Assembly (NCBI GenBank): GCA_934573735.1
Contig: CAKTMC010000006.1
Span: 1 to 64,000, forward strand
Direction: 5' to 3'
Origin: an uncultured Oscillospiraceae bacterium
GTDB taxonomy: Bacteria; Bacillota; Clostridia; Oscillospirales; Oscillospiraceae
Length of the DNA: 64,000 nucleotides
In this document: positions 37,135 through 46,131 of the stretch, one piece after another
Position numbering within the stretch: position 1 is the stretch's first letter
Layout: every line of letters begins with the position of its first letter
Notes under the pieces: model-generated
Told to the model about the DNA's origin: nothing
Databases searched by the model: none
The model's input: only the letters and a program-made list of their open reading frames with translations
Position numbers and translations under genes: made by a program

Positions 37135-39420
37135 TGCCTTATCCTCCTGTTTTTTAGCCTTATGATGCATTTTTATGTCGTGCTTACTGCTGTACATATC
37201 GAAGAAATTCAGCCGCAGCGCGTTCGTCACAACACAAAAGCTGCTGAGACTCATCGCCGCCGCGCCAAACATCGGATTGAGCTTCCAGCCCAGCGCCGCG
37301 ATAAACACGCCGGCTGCCAGCGGAATTCCGATGCAGTTATAGAAAAACGCCCAGAACAGATTTTCCTTTATGTTTCTCAGCGTCGCTCTGCCGAGCCGTA
37401 TCGCCGCCGGAACGTCCGACAGCTTACTGTGCATCAGGACCACGTCCGCAGCCTCGATAGCAATATCCGCGCCCGCGCCGATGGCAACGCCGATATCCGC
37501 CCGCGTCAGGGCAGGCGCATCGTTTATCCCGTCGCCGACCATGGCGACCTTAGCGCGCGCGGAAAGCTCGCGCACGGCCTTCTCCTTATCCCCGGGCAAA
37601 AGCTCCGCCATGACCTCGTCCACTCCGGCCTCCTTGCCGATGGCGGCGGCGGTGCGGCGGTTGTCGCCGGTGAGCATGACGACGCGCACACCCATATTTT
37701 TGAGCTGCCGCACGGCCTCGGCGCTGTCGGGCTTTATCGAGTCGGCGACTGCGATGATACCCAAAAGCCTCTTATCCTGAGCAAACAGCAGCGGCGTGCG
37801 CCCACGGCTCGACAGCTCCTCCGCCTGCCTCTTCAGCCCCTCCGGCAGCTCGACGAGCGCGGAGATATAAGCGAGACTGCCGCCCACAAGAGCCCTTCCC
37901 TCAAGCGCACAGCGAAGCCCGTTGCCCGGCAGGGCGCCGAAATCCGTGACCTCTGGCGGTGTGATGCCAAGCTCCTGCGCGCGCTCCATGACGGCGGCGG
38001 CAAGCGGATGCTCGCTCCGGCTCTCGAGTGCGGCGGCAAGACGCAGCAGCTCCTCCTCCGAGACTCCCTCCGCCGGGATAAGCTCCGTCACGCGGGGCTT
38101 GCCCTCGGTTATCGTGCCGGTTTTATCGAGCGCGACTATCTCGGTGCGCCCCGCAGCCTCAAGCGCGGCGGCGGTCTTGAACAGGACTCCGTGCCTTGCG
38201 CCGAGCCCGCTTCCGACCATGATAGCAACCGGCGTTGCCAGCCCGAGCGCACAGGGGCAGCTTATGACGAGCACCGAAATCGCCCGTCCGAGCGCAAAGC
38301 CCATGCTCTGCCCGAGCACAAGCCATACTATCAGCGTCACGAGCGCGATCGACATGACCGCCGGCACGAATACACCCGAGACCCTGTCGGCAAGCTTTGC
38401 GATGGGCGCCTTAGTAGCGGCCGCGTCGCTGACCATGCGGATTATCTGGGAGAGGGTCGTATCCTCGCCGATGCGCGTGGCACGGCAGCGGACATAGCCC
38501 GCCTGATTTATCGTCGCGGCGGAGACGCGGTCACCGGCGCTTTTATCGACCGGGATGCTCTCACCGGTCAGCGCGGACTCGTCCACGGCGCTGCTGCCCT
38601 CGATTACCACTCCGTCCACCGGGACGCTGTCACCCGGACGCAGCGCAAAAACGTCGCCGATGCAAAGCTCCTCCACCGGTATTTCCAGCTCCGCGCCGTC
38701 GCAGACAAGGCGCGCCGTCTTGGGGGCGATGGATAACAGAGCCTTGAGCGCGTCCGTGGTCTTGCCCTTGGAGCGCGCCTCAAGGAGCTTGCCGACCGTT
38801 ATGAGCGTGAGAATCATGGCGGCAGACTCAAAATAAAGCTCGTTCATCCACTCCATCCCCCCGCCGAGGCAGAGGCGATACAGAGCGTAGACGCTGTAGA
38901 CAAAGGCCGCGCCCGCGCCGAGGGCTACGAGCGTGTCCATGTTCGGCGCACGGTGTATAAGTCCGCGAAAGCCGCTGATGAAAAAGCGCTGATTGATGAC
39001 CATGATGATGACGGTCAGCAAAAGCTCCGTCAGTCCCACGGCGCTGTGACTGCCCGCAAGCGCGGCGGGAAGCGGCCAGCCGAGCATCATGTGCCCCATG
39101 GAAACGTACATGAGCGCCGCGAGGAAGAACAGCGAGGCGATAAGCCGCTTTTTGAGCGCGGGAGTCGCCTTGTCCTCAAGCGCGCTCTCCGTCTCGGTGC
39201 GAGTAGTCTCGCTGCTGTGAGCGCCCTGAACCGATGCGCCGTAGCCCGCCGCCTCGACCGCGGAAATGACGGCGCTTGCGTCCGCCGAGCCCTCGACGGA
39301 CATTGAATTTGTAAGCAGGCTCACGGCGCAGTCCGTGACTCCGGGCAGTGCCGATACCGCCTTTTCGACACGGGCGCTGCAAGCCGCGCAGCTCATGCCG
39401 GTAACCTTGTAATGCTGCAT
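36925..39420 (-). CDS. copA: Copper P1B-ATPase with N- and C-terminal metal-binding domains
   Basis: The 831-residue protein exports Cu(I). Order: N-terminal heavy-metal domain (GMSCAACSARVEKA), membrane helices, ion-channel motif SCPCALGLATP, phosphorylation site DKTGTITEGKP, SEHPLAAAV, hinge GDGINDAPAL, two last helices, then a lysine-rich linker and a second metal-binding domain GMMCPHCEARVKK at the extreme C-terminus. A C-terminal domain is unusual. It looks like a fused copZ gene, with its own internal ATG and AGGAGG (see separate entry). RBS GGAGG precedes the start. No copper repressor is visible beside it. Confidence 0.95.
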   Translation of the reverse strand: MQHYKVTGMSCAACSARVEKAVSALPGVTDCAVSLLTNSMSVEGSADASAVISAVEAAGYGASVQGAHSSETTRTETESALEDKATPALKKRLIASLFFLAALMYVSMGHMMLGWPLPAALAGSHSAVGLTELLLTVIIMVINQRFFISGFRGLIHRAPNMDTLVALGAGAAFVYSVYALYRLCLGGGMEWMNELYFESAAMILTLITVGKLLEARSKGKTTDALKALLSIAPKTARLVCDGAELEIPVEELCIGDVFALRPGDSVPVDGVVIEGSSAVDESALTGESIPVDKSAGDRVSAATINQAGYVRCRATRIGEDTTLSQIIRMVSDAAATKAPIAKLADRVSGVFVPAVMSIALVTLIVWLVLGQSMGFALGRAISVLVISCPCALGLATPVAIMVGSGLGARHGVLFKTAAALEAAGRTEIVALDKTGTITEGKPRVTELIPAEGVSEEELLRLAAALESRSEHPLAAAVMERAQELGITPPEVTDFGALPGNGLRCALEGRALVGGSLAYISALVELPEGLKRQAEELSSRGRTPLLFAQDKRLLGIIAVADSIKPDSAEAVRQLKNMGVRVVMLTGDNRRTAAAIGKEAGVDEVMAELLPGDKEKAVRELSARAKVAMVGDGINDAPALTRADIGVAIGAGADIAIEAADVVLMHSKLSDVPAAIRLGRATLRNIKENLFWAFFYNCIGIPLAAGVFIAALGWKLNPMFGAAAMSLSSFCVVTNALRLNFFDMYSSKHDIKMHHKAKKQEDKAMTKTMKIEGMMCPHCEARVKKTLEAIEGVESAEVSHERGTAVVTLAKPVADETLKSAVEAQDYKVLGIE

Positions 39421-39570
39421 AGCGTCCTCCGTGAATGTGCAGATTGCGTTTCTAAGCGCATTATATTCTTTGCCCCGGTCGGAGTCAAGAGTCCGGGTTA
39501 AGGCATTTTAACCAAATTTGATGTATGTGAGCCAGGCGCTTGGTATGACTGCGGCTTTTGTGTACTTGTA

Positions 39571-40195
39571 CCCCTCAGGCGCTCCGCGCCAGCTCCCCTT
39601 TCAGGGGAGCCAAGCCGAAGTATAAATCGGCGCTCCCCACCTTCGTCCACCTCCGTCATTCCCCCTAAAGGGACTATGCGGCAAAGCCGCCGTCGCGAGA
39701 GGGCGAAGCCCGACGTGGGAATCCGTTCTCCTTGGGACTGTCTATAGCTTTAGTGCGGCGTAAGGGGATGCGGATTCCCACGACCATTCTGCGGAATGGT
39801 CTCGGAATGACAGATTAGTTAGGTCTTCAGCGCCGATTTCGGCACTGCCGCGAAGCGCTGCCCCTTTTAGGGGAAGTCCCCAGTGCGCACACTAGGGAAA
39901 GGGCTCGCCGGAGTCGGATTAGAGGCGGCGGGAAAAGACAGAACGCAGCGCGGACTATTCTTTTCCCTATTGGCACTTTCTCAGCCATGGAGACCCCTCA
40001 GTCACCTTCGGTGACAGCTCCCCTAAAAGGGGCGCCTTGTGCTTGCTTCCCCCTTTAGGGGGAAGTACCTCGTAGAGGGGATGGGGGCGCCGGGGCGAGA
40101 CATGGTGCAGGGTCGGAGTTTGCAATGACTTCAAATCTGGCGCCCCCTCAGTCTCGCTATCGCTCGCCAGCTCCCCCTAAAGGGGAAGCCAAGGG
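39571..40195. repeat. Intergenic repeat field (family A palindromes)
   Basis: The 1026-bp gap 39421-40446 has no gene. Family A elements carry AGCTCCCCT..AGGGG(A)GC, often flanked by CTCAGTC...GAC. Copies lie at about 39571-39615, 39992-40036 and 40144-40191, with a partial one near 39860-39910. The same family recurs at 46, 55 and 61-62 kb. Confidence 0.75.
39655..39813. repeat. Family B palindromic element
   Basis: Outer arms GTCATTCC and GGAATGAC and inner arms CGTGGGAATCCG and CGGATTCCCACG face each other about 150 bp apart, so the element can fold on itself. It encloses a family A fragment. Further copies are at 40247-40355 (degraded), 46429-46552, 46819-46944 and 61877-62004. Confidence 0.75.
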
Positions 40196-40246
40196 CGTGA
40201 ACGTGAGGCACAATGTAAAATTACCGCGACCCGCTCACCCCACCTC

Positions 40247-40355
40247 CGTCATTCCGAGGAGCACAGCGACGTGGGAATCCGTTCTCCCTCTCTGCGTGCC
40301 ACAACTATTCACAAGCCCAATGGGATGCGGATTGCCACGCCCATTCTGCGGAATA
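40247..40355. repeat. Family B palindromic element, degraded
   Basis: The left half CGTCATTCCGAGGAGC...CGTGGGAATCCG is intact; the right half GGATGCGGATTGCCACG and CTGCGGAATAG is mutated. Confidence 0.65.
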
Positions 40356-40446
40356 GTTCAGTCGTAAGCGCGATTTACCCTCTACGCACAAATTCCCCCT
40401 CCTGCGGCTTCACAGGAGGGGGAATCAAGTATATTATACTAAAAGC

Positions 40447-43362
40447 TTATTCGCTTCTCAGCGCCTCGACGGGATCCTTCTTTGCCGCGATGCCGGCCGG
40501 GATAAGACCCGCGATATAGGTAAGCCCCACGCTTATCAGCACAAGCCCTATACCGCCCACGGCGGGCAGCGTCGAATTGATGGAATATATCCCGGTCAGG
40601 TCGTGAACGATGAGGTTTATCGGGATATTCAGCAGCAGCGTAAGCGCAATGCCTATCACGCCAGCGGTAAGCCCGATTATTATCGTCTCCGCGTTAAACA
40701 CCCTCGAAACGTCCTTCTTTGACGCGCCGATAGCACGCAGAATACCTATCTCCTTTGTGCGCTCAAGCACACTTATATAAGTGATAATTCCTATCATTAT
40801 CGAGGATACCACAAGCGAGATGGCAACAAAAGCAATGAGCACATAGCTTATCACGTTGATTATTGTCGTTATTGAGCTCATCAGCAGCGCCACGACGTCG
40901 GTATAGCTTATCTGGTCGTCAGCATCGACCGTCTCGTTATAATTTTCGATAGCGGTCGCTATATTGTCCTTGCTCTCAAAGGTCGAGGCATATATATTTA
41001 TCGTGCTCGGGCTGTCGAGGTCAACGTAGCCGAGCTTTTTATATACCTCCTTCAGACTCGACTCGGAATACACGGGCGGCATGGCGTTATCGTATATCCA
41101 GAGATAGTCCTTATCCTCAAGCGCAAGAAGCTCAAAGTCCGAGGCAAGCTTTGCATCCGACAGGCGCGAATAGAGCTTTTTCATCTGGGCGGCATACTGC
41201 TCGCGCACCTGCTCGCCTATCATCTGCCCGACATAGTCAAAGAGCGTGTCGTCGTCCATCTTGTCAAGCATCGAGGCATATTCCGGGTACTGCTTGACTA
41301 TCGTTTTCTCGATGTCCTTGCGCGTTGTGGAGGCAAGCTGCTCGTCTATTATGCCCTGTACATAGTCGTCGGTGGGATTGCTCATGTACTCGATGTAGAC
41401 CGAAGCCAGCTCCGCGTCCGTGGCATTGGCGATATACTCACGCGCCGCGTCCTCCTTGCGGCTGTTGGTGAGCGCCTCGTCCTCGCGGTCAAGGAACGGC
41501 AGACCGTTAAAAACGTCATGCTCCTTATCGTCAAGCTGCTTTCGTACAATATCCCTCGTCGCCGCCTGCTCGACCACATATTCCACCAGCTCATGCGTAT
41601 AGCCGATAGCGCCGCTCATCATGCCCGAGCTTGCGTCCGCGTTCTGGCGGATAATACCGACTATCTTCACCTCAAGCCCGTTGTTATACAGCGTCTTGAG
41701 TCCGAGCGTATCTTCCGAAAGGTCGATATAGCTGCCCGTCGCCTCGTCATACTGATACATATCGGCGGGGTATATATAGCGGAAGCTGCGCCCGCAGATA
41801 TCCTCATAGCTCCAGCTCTCGGCCTTGGTCTCCACCGATTCCTGCGCAACGATGGACTGCAGATCCTCCGTCATGCTGCTCTTGGACTTGAGCCCCAGAG
41901 CGTAGAGCACAAGGTCGGATATCTCGTTATTCTTATCGACGACCAGAACGACCTCGTCATACTTCTCCGGCCAACTGCCGTAGAGCACATCGTACTGCTG
42001 CTTGACAAGCGGGTTTATCGCTTCGCCGTTAGCTCCGGGCAGCATCTCCTGCCAGACGTCCATTGCCGAGTAATACGAGCCGTAGGTGGCAAAAAAGCTG
42101 CTGTAATCGCCGCCGTATATGGCGCTCATTGCATCCTGCAGCAGCCCGACAACATCCGTCTTGCTGATGTTGCCGTCCTCGTCCTTGGCGTATAGGTTCA
42201 TGTCTATATCGTATGAATACTGTATGGCGCTGATATACTGAGATATCTCGCTCCCCTCGCTCTCGATATAGTCCTTGAAGGCGCGGAGATTATTCGTCTC
42301 CACGTCGGTAGCTATCATTGAGTTCATCATGTCATACATGACGGTGCTGGCATAGACCGCGTCCTTCGCGTGCTTTTGTCCCTCGGTGTCTGCGTGTACG
42401 CCCATGAGCGAGGTCATAAGCCCCGTCATGTCCACCGACTCCGCCTGTATGGTTATCGGATAGCTTGAGAGCGTGTCCTCCTGCACCTTATTTATATAGT
42501 TTTGTATGCCGTTTGAAAGCGACATTATGAGCGCAATGCCGATAATGCCTATGCTCCCGGCAAAGGCCGTGAGTATCGTGCGCGCCTTCTTCGTCATGAG
42601 GTTATTCATCGAAAGACCGAGCGCGGTGAGAAAGCTCATCGAGGTCTTTTTTGCCGCCGCAGCCTCAGGCTCAACGGTCTCGGAGACATAGGGCGAGCTG
42701 TCGTCGGTAATAAGTCCGTCCTTGAGACGTATGGTGCGGCTGGCGTAGCCCGCGGCAAGCTCGGGGTTATGCGTGACCATGATTATAAGCTTATCGCGCG
42801 AGATATCGCGCAGAATGTCCATAATCTGCACCGAGGTGTCGGAGTCGAGCGCACCGGTAGGCTCGTCGGCAAGGAGAATATCCGGGTCGTTTACGAGGGC
42901 GCGGGCTATGGCGACACGCTGCATCTGACCGCCGGACATCTGGTTTGGCTTTTTGTTAAGCTGGTCGCCGAGTCCCACCTTCTCCAGCGCCTCGGTCGCT
43001 CTGCGGCGGCGCTCCTCGGGTGCAACGCCCGTCAGCGTCAGCGCAAGCTCAACGTTAGACAAGACCGTCTGGTGCGGAATGAGGTTATACGACTGAAAAA
43101 CGAAGCCGATGGAGTGGTTTCTGTAGCTGTCCCAGTCCGCGTCGCTGTAGTTTTTCGTGGAGCGGCCGTTGATTATCAGGTCGCCGGAGCTGTATTGGTC
43201 TAACCCGCCGATAATGTTCAAAAGCGTCGTCTTGCCGCAGCCGGAGTGACCGAGCACGGCGACGAACTCATGCTCACGAAACTCAAGGCTCACGCCCTTG
43301 AGCGCGTGAACCACGGTATCGCCTGCGATATAGTCCTTTTTGATGTCTATAAGCTTTAGCAT
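40447..43362 (-). CDS. ABC transporter, ATP-binding and FtsX/MacB-type permease fused
   Basis: A 971-residue fusion. Residues 1-~225 are a MacB/LolD-type ATPase: Walker A GHSGCGKTT, signature MSGGQMQRVAIARAL, Walker B ILLADEPTGALD. A membrane helix follows near residue 265 (FAGSIGIIGIALIMSLSNG), then a large extracytoplasmic region of ~480 residues, then three helices of the FtsX type with KEIGILRAIGASKKDVSRVF between them. This architecture fits type VII ABC mechanotransmitters, used for peptide or lipoprotein handling and antimicrobial resistance. The substrate is unknown. It appears to be monocistronic, with AAGGAAAACA before the start. Confidence 0.9.
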   Translation of the reverse strand: MLKLIDIKKDYIAGDTVVHALKGVSLEFREHEFVAVLGHSGCGKTTLLNIIGGLDQYSSGDLIINGRSTKNYSDADWDSYRNHSIGFVFQSYNLIPHQTVLSNVELALTLTGVAPEERRRRATEALEKVGLGDQLNKKPNQMSGGQMQRVAIARALVNDPDILLADEPTGALDSDTSVQIMDILRDISRDKLIIMVTHNPELAAGYASRTIRLKDGLITDDSSPYVSETVEPEAAAAKKTSMSFLTALGLSMNNLMTKKARTILTAFAGSIGIIGIALIMSLSNGIQNYINKVQEDTLSSYPITIQAESVDMTGLMTSLMGVHADTEGQKHAKDAVYASTVMYDMMNSMIATDVETNNLRAFKDYIESEGSEISQYISAIQYSYDIDMNLYAKDEDGNISKTDVVGLLQDAMSAIYGGDYSSFFATYGSYYSAMDVWQEMLPGANGEAINPLVKQQYDVLYGSWPEKYDEVVLVVDKNNEISDLVLYALGLKSKSSMTEDLQSIVAQESVETKAESWSYEDICGRSFRYIYPADMYQYDEATGSYIDLSEDTLGLKTLYNNGLEVKIVGIIRQNADASSGMMSGAIGYTHELVEYVVEQAATRDIVRKQLDDKEHDVFNGLPFLDREDEALTNSRKEDAAREYIANATDAELASVYIEYMSNPTDDYVQGIIDEQLASTTRKDIEKTIVKQYPEYASMLDKMDDDTLFDYVGQMIGEQVREQYAAQMKKLYSRLSDAKLASDFELLALEDKDYLWIYDNAMPPVYSESSLKEVYKKLGYVDLDSPSTINIYASTFESKDNIATAIENYNETVDADDQISYTDVVALLMSSITTIINVISYVLIAFVAISLVVSSIMIGIITYISVLERTKEIGILRAIGASKKDVSRVFNAETIIIGLTAGVIGIALTLLLNIPINLIVHDLTGIYSINSTLPAVGGIGLVLISVGLTYIAGLIPAGIAAKKDPVEALRSE

Positions 43363-43419
43363 TGTTTTCCTTATGTTCCCCTTCCGAAAGCGCGCCGATA
43401 GAATATGGGCTTCTTTGGC

Positions 43420-43448
43420 TTGACACGGCGGCGGATATGCGCTAAAAT
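43420..43448 (+). promoter_or_regulatory. Promoter of tRNA-Arg
   Basis: Perfect TTGACA (43420-43425), 17-bp spacer and TAAAAT (43443-43448), 20 bp before the tRNA. Confidence 0.85.
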
Positions 43449-43467
43449 AGTATGGCTTTGCAGATAT

Positions 43468-43544
43468 GCTTCCGTAGCTCAGCAGGATAGAGCATCCGCC
43501 TCCTAAGCGGAAGGTCGCGCGTTCGAATCGCGCCGGGAGTGCCA
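43468..43544 (+). tRNA. tRNA-Arg (anticodon CCT)
   Basis: A 77-base cloverleaf: acceptor GCTTCCG/CGGGAGT with two wobble pairs, D-arm with AGCTCAGCAGGATAGAGC, anticodon stem TCCGC/GCGGA around loop CTCCTAA (anticodon CCT, reading AGG), T-arm GCGCG-TTCGAAT-CGCGC, and encoded GCCA end. It is a single gene with its own promoter and terminator. Confidence 0.96.
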
Positions 43545-43548
43545 GCCA

Positions 43549-43573
43549 TCCGGGGTAATACCCCGGATTTTTT
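43549..43573 (+). terminator. Terminator of tRNA-Arg
   Basis: TCCGGGG and CCCCGGA pair across a 5-base loop, followed by six Ts. Confidence 0.92.
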
Positions 43574-43714
43574 ATTGCCGTTATGCAGTTGTATTTTTAA
43601 TACTTTTTTCAATAAGAGATATAGTATCACATCCGGCGGAAAATTTATAGATATTCCGTAAATTTTGAGGGACGGTTCTCTTGGCTTTCTCATAAAGCTT
43701 TTATCTATCAAGCA

Positions 43715-43746
43715 TAAAACCTCCCCGGAGCATCGGGGAGGTTTTT
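43715..43746 (-). terminator. Terminator of the YitT-family gene
   Basis: A perfect 10-bp stem AACCTCCCCG/CGGGGAGGTT with T tracts on both strands, 35 bp past the stop of the minus-strand gene. It may work in both directions. Confidence 0.85.
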
Positions 43747-43780
43747 CAAGCTTATAAAACAATATAAATAATGGAAAAGC

Positions 43781-44668
43781 TCACATTTTCTTGAGGAAGT
43801 TGCCGTAGACGCGGACATCGCTGCTTATGACGATAAACGCCGTCGGGTCGATGCTCTTGGCGATAGTGCGAAGCTGCGCTATCTCATACTTTGACATGAG
43901 CACATAGAGCACATGGCTCTCCTGCCCGGTGTACGCGCCGATGCTCGTCCACTCCGTAACGCCGCGGCCCATCTGACGGAATATCTCCGACTCTATCTCG
44001 CGGCTCTTCTTCGTGATTATTTTGGCCTCGACGTTTATATTCTGCGAGTGCATCTTATCCAGCGCGAAGGAATACACGAAGGTAAAGAGCATCGAGTATA
44101 TCACGACAGCGATGCCGAAGATATAAAAGCAGGTTGCAAACAGCACCGCGTTTATCAAAAGAGTAAGCTTGCCGACGCCCATCTCCTTGCGGCGCAGTAT
44201 CATCAGCACGCCGACGATATCAAAGCCGCCGCCGCTGCCGCCGCAGCGCAGAACGATACCCATCATCGCGCCGCAGACAAGCCCGCCGACGAGCGCCGAG
44301 GCGAGTACGTCATCCGGGAGCACTGCGTAGACCGGGATAAGCGCAAGGCTCAGCGTCATAACGCCGACAGACACAAGCGTCTTTACAAAAAACATATGGC
44401 TCACATCCCGCCACGCAAAGAGCATGAGCGGAATATTCATCAAAAAGTATATCACCGAGGCAATGTCTATATTGACATCAAGCCCGAGCTGCTCCACGAG
44501 CAGGGTACGAATGACCTGACATATACCCATGAGGCCACCGCTATACACCCCGACGGGCACGACAAAGAGGTTCATGCCCGCGGCATACAACACCGTCGCC
44601 CCCATTGCAAGCGCAAAGCGCCTCAGCTCCGAACCGTAGTCGGCATTGAATTTTTCCTTTTTAGTCAT
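43781..44668 (-). CDS. YitT-family membrane protein
   Basis: The 295-residue protein has five or six N-terminal membrane helices (ALAMGATVLYAAGMNLFVVP, GVYSGGLMGICQVI, GGSGGGFDIVGVLMILRRK) and a soluble C-terminal domain of the DUF2179 type (ESHVLYVLMSKYEIAQLRTI, PTAFIVISSDVRVYGNF). This two-part form is a widespread family in Bacillota whose function is largely unknown. It starts with GAAGGAT just upstream. It lies after rplT but with a ~60-bp spacer; whether it shares the ribosomal-protein transcript is unclear. Confidence 0.9.
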   Translation of the reverse strand: MTKKEKFNADYGSELRRFALAMGATVLYAAGMNLFVVPVGVYSGGLMGICQVIRTLLVEQLGLDVNIDIASVIYFLMNIPLMLFAWRDVSHMFFVKTLVSVGVMTLSLALIPVYAVLPDDVLASALVGGLVCGAMMGIVLRCGGSGGGFDIVGVLMILRRKEMGVGKLTLLINAVLFATCFYIFGIAVVIYSMLFTFVYSFALDKMHSQNINVEAKIITKKSREIESEIFRQMGRGVTEWTSIGAYTGQESHVLYVLMSKYEIAQLRTIAKSIDPTAFIVISSDVRVYGNFLKKM

Positions 44669-44731
44669 ATCCTTCTCTTAAGACAGCTTATGCCGCCCGA
44701 AACGGACGGCATACAGCATCATATATCCGAA

Positions 44732-45085
44732 TTACTTAGCGGCCTTTGCCATCTCGCACAGTGCGGTGAAAGCAGCGGGGTCGTGAATTGCAGTCTCGGA
44801 GAGCATCTTGCGGTTCATATCGACGCCGGCGAGCTTCAGACCGTGCATGAAGGTGGAATAGTTCATGCCGTTCATCTTGCAGGCAGCGCTGATACGGGTG
44901 ATCCAGAGCTGACGGAAATCTCTCTTCTTCTGCTTGCGGCCGACGTAAGCGTAGCGCCCGGACTTCATGAGCTGCTCGTTAGCCATCTTATAATGACGGG
45001 ACTTATTTCCCCAATAACCCTTTGCCAGACCAAGAACCTTGTTTCTGTGCTTGCGGGTCATCATTGCGCCTTTAACTCTTGCCAT
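44732..45085 (-). CDS. rplT: Ribosomal protein L20
   Basis: The 117-residue protein (MARVKGAMMTRKHRNKVL, then RISAACKMNGMNYSTFMHGL) is a standard L20. It binds 23S rRNA early in 50S assembly. In Bacillus it represses its own operon through the infC leader, and a leader with terminator is visible here at 45964-46100. RBS TAGGAGGA. Third gene of infC-rpmI-rplT. Confidence 0.98.
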   Translation of the reverse strand: MARVKGAMMTRKHRNKVLGLAKGYWGNKSRHYKMANEQLMKSGRYAYVGRKQKKRDFRQLWITRISAACKMNGMNYSTFMHGLKLAGVDMNRKMLSETAIHDPAAFTALCEMAKAAK

Positions 45086-45114
45086 TTGATTATCCTCCTA
45101 TTTAACGACTATCC

Positions 45115-45312
45115 TTATTTGTAAGGAATCATTTTCTTGATGGTTGCTTCGTTGGTGACGTCTGCATATGCCTCGCTGCGCAGACGGCGGCAACGCTTGG
45201 TGTCCTTCTTGGTGAGGATATGGCTCTTGAAAGCATGTGCGCGTTTTACCTTGCCGGTCTTGGTGAGATTGAATCTCTTCTTGGCACCGCTATGGGTCTT
45301 CAGTTTAGGCAT
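45115..45312 (-). CDS. rpmI: Ribosomal protein L35
   Basis: The 65-residue basic protein MPKLKTHSGAKKRFNLTKTG is a canonical L35 of the large subunit. It lies between infC and rplT with normal spacing and a GGAAGGAG ribosome binding site. Confidence 0.98.
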   Translation of the reverse strand: MPKLKTHSGAKKRFNLTKTGKVKRAHAFKSHILTKKDTKRCRRLRSEAYADVTNEATIKKMIPYK

Positions 45313-45366
45313 GATTTTTTCTCCTTCCGTAACTGGGTTTAACAGGCTGACCTGTTGTAAACTTGA

Positions 45367-45942
45367 TTATTCCTCCGCAGCTTCTGCGGGCTTGGGAGCT
45401 TTGGGCTTTGCGGGCTTTTTCGGCGGGGTGACGGGCTTCGGGGAGAGGAAGATGGACATATTCCTGCCCTCAAGCTTCGGAGCCTTGTCAAGAACGGCTA
45501 TCTCAGCGCATTTCTCGGCATAGTCCCGCAAAAGCACCTCACCTATCTCGGTATGCGCCATCTCTCTGCCGCGGAAGCGCACAGAAACCTTAACACGATC
45601 GCCGTCCTTGAGGAACTTCTGTCCGTTGCGGAGTTTCGTGTTGAAGTCGTTGGTGTCTATACCGGGAGACATACGAATTTCCTTGACTTCGACGATACGC
45701 TGATTTTTCTTGGCTTCCTTTTCCTTCTTGGTCTGCTCGAAGCGGAACTTGCTGTAGTCCATTATCTTACAGACGGGCGGAGTGGCGTTGGGGGAAATTT
45801 TGACGAGGTCGAGCTCCTGTTCATCGGCTATCTTGAGAGCTGCCTCTGCGGACATAATGCCAAGCTGCTCACCCTCGCTGCCGATTAGGCGAACTTCTTT
45901 ATCAAGGATATCGTTGTTGATCTGATGAGTGATGTTTGCGAT
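45367..45942 (-). CDS. infC: Translation initiation factor IF-3, AUC start codon
   Basis: The protein keeps the full IF-3 N-domain, THQINNDILDKEVRLIGSEG then GIMSAEAALKIADEQELDLV, and the C-domain ends in a Lys/Pro/Ala-rich tail (PKPVTPPKKPAKPKAPKPAE). The N-domain extends upstream of the first ATG (45855) without any ATG, GTG or TTG before an in-frame TGA at 45949-45951. The best start is ATC at 45940-45942, 8 bases after GGAGGT (7 after GGAGGTG), giving 191 residues. Rare-codon initiation lets IF-3 discriminate against its own mRNA, as known for the AUU start of E. coli infC. ATC codons at 45946 and 45931 are weaker alternatives. Confidence 0.93.
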   Translation of the reverse strand: MANITHQINNDILDKEVRLIGSEGEQLGIMSAEAALKIADEQELDLVKISPNATPPVCKIMDYSKFRFEQTKKEKEAKKNQRIVEVKEIRMSPGIDTNDFNTKLRNGQKFLKDGDRVKVSVRFRGREMAHTEIGEVLLRDYAEKCAEIAVLDKAPKLEGRNMSIFLSPKPVTPPKKPAKPKAPKPAEAAEE

Positions 45943-45963
45943 CGCGATTCACCTCCACGAAAA

Positions 45964-45990
45964 TAAAAAACGCGGACGCACAGCATCCGC
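45964..45990 (-). terminator. Leader terminator upstream of infC
   Basis: Minus-strand stem GCGGATG/CGTCCGC, loop CTGTG, then six Ts. It lies inside the infC leader, before the ribosome binding site, so acts as an attenuator and not an operon end. Confidence 0.8.
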
Positions 45991-46097
45991 ACATAAAAAC
46001 AACATAATGCCCCAATGGGGCTGCCGCTCTTATTGACCTCGGCTGACCAGATGCCGCCGGGTGAGGCCGGAGATGCCGTACCTTCTTTGTTTTAGCC
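45991..46097 (-). promoter_or_regulatory. infC-rpmI-rplT leader RNA (L20-leader type)
   Basis: About 100 bases of structured leader, including GCCCCATTGGGGC (46009-46021), lie between the promoter and the attenuator. By position and operon this matches the L20-controlled leaders of Bacillota; the L20-binding fold itself I could not verify by eye. Confidence 0.6.
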
Positions 46098-46102
46098 TGA
46101 TT

Positions 46103-46131
46103 ACTATACCAGTAATAGCGCGAAATGTCAA
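46103..46131 (-). promoter_or_regulatory. Promoter of the infC operon
   Basis: Perfect TTGACA (46126-46131), 17-bp spacer and TATAGT (46103-46108) on the minus strand. Confidence 0.85.

Noticed and set aside
37027..38736. A 569-codon plus-strand frame opposite copA
   Set aside because: Antisense to a gene with every P1B-ATPase motif; the translation is His/Arg-rich and unrecognisable.
43442..43762. A 106-codon minus-strand frame containing AIRTRDLPLRRRMLYPAEL
   Set aside because: This peptide is the well-known translation of the antisense strand of a tRNA gene; the tRNA-Arg here explains it.
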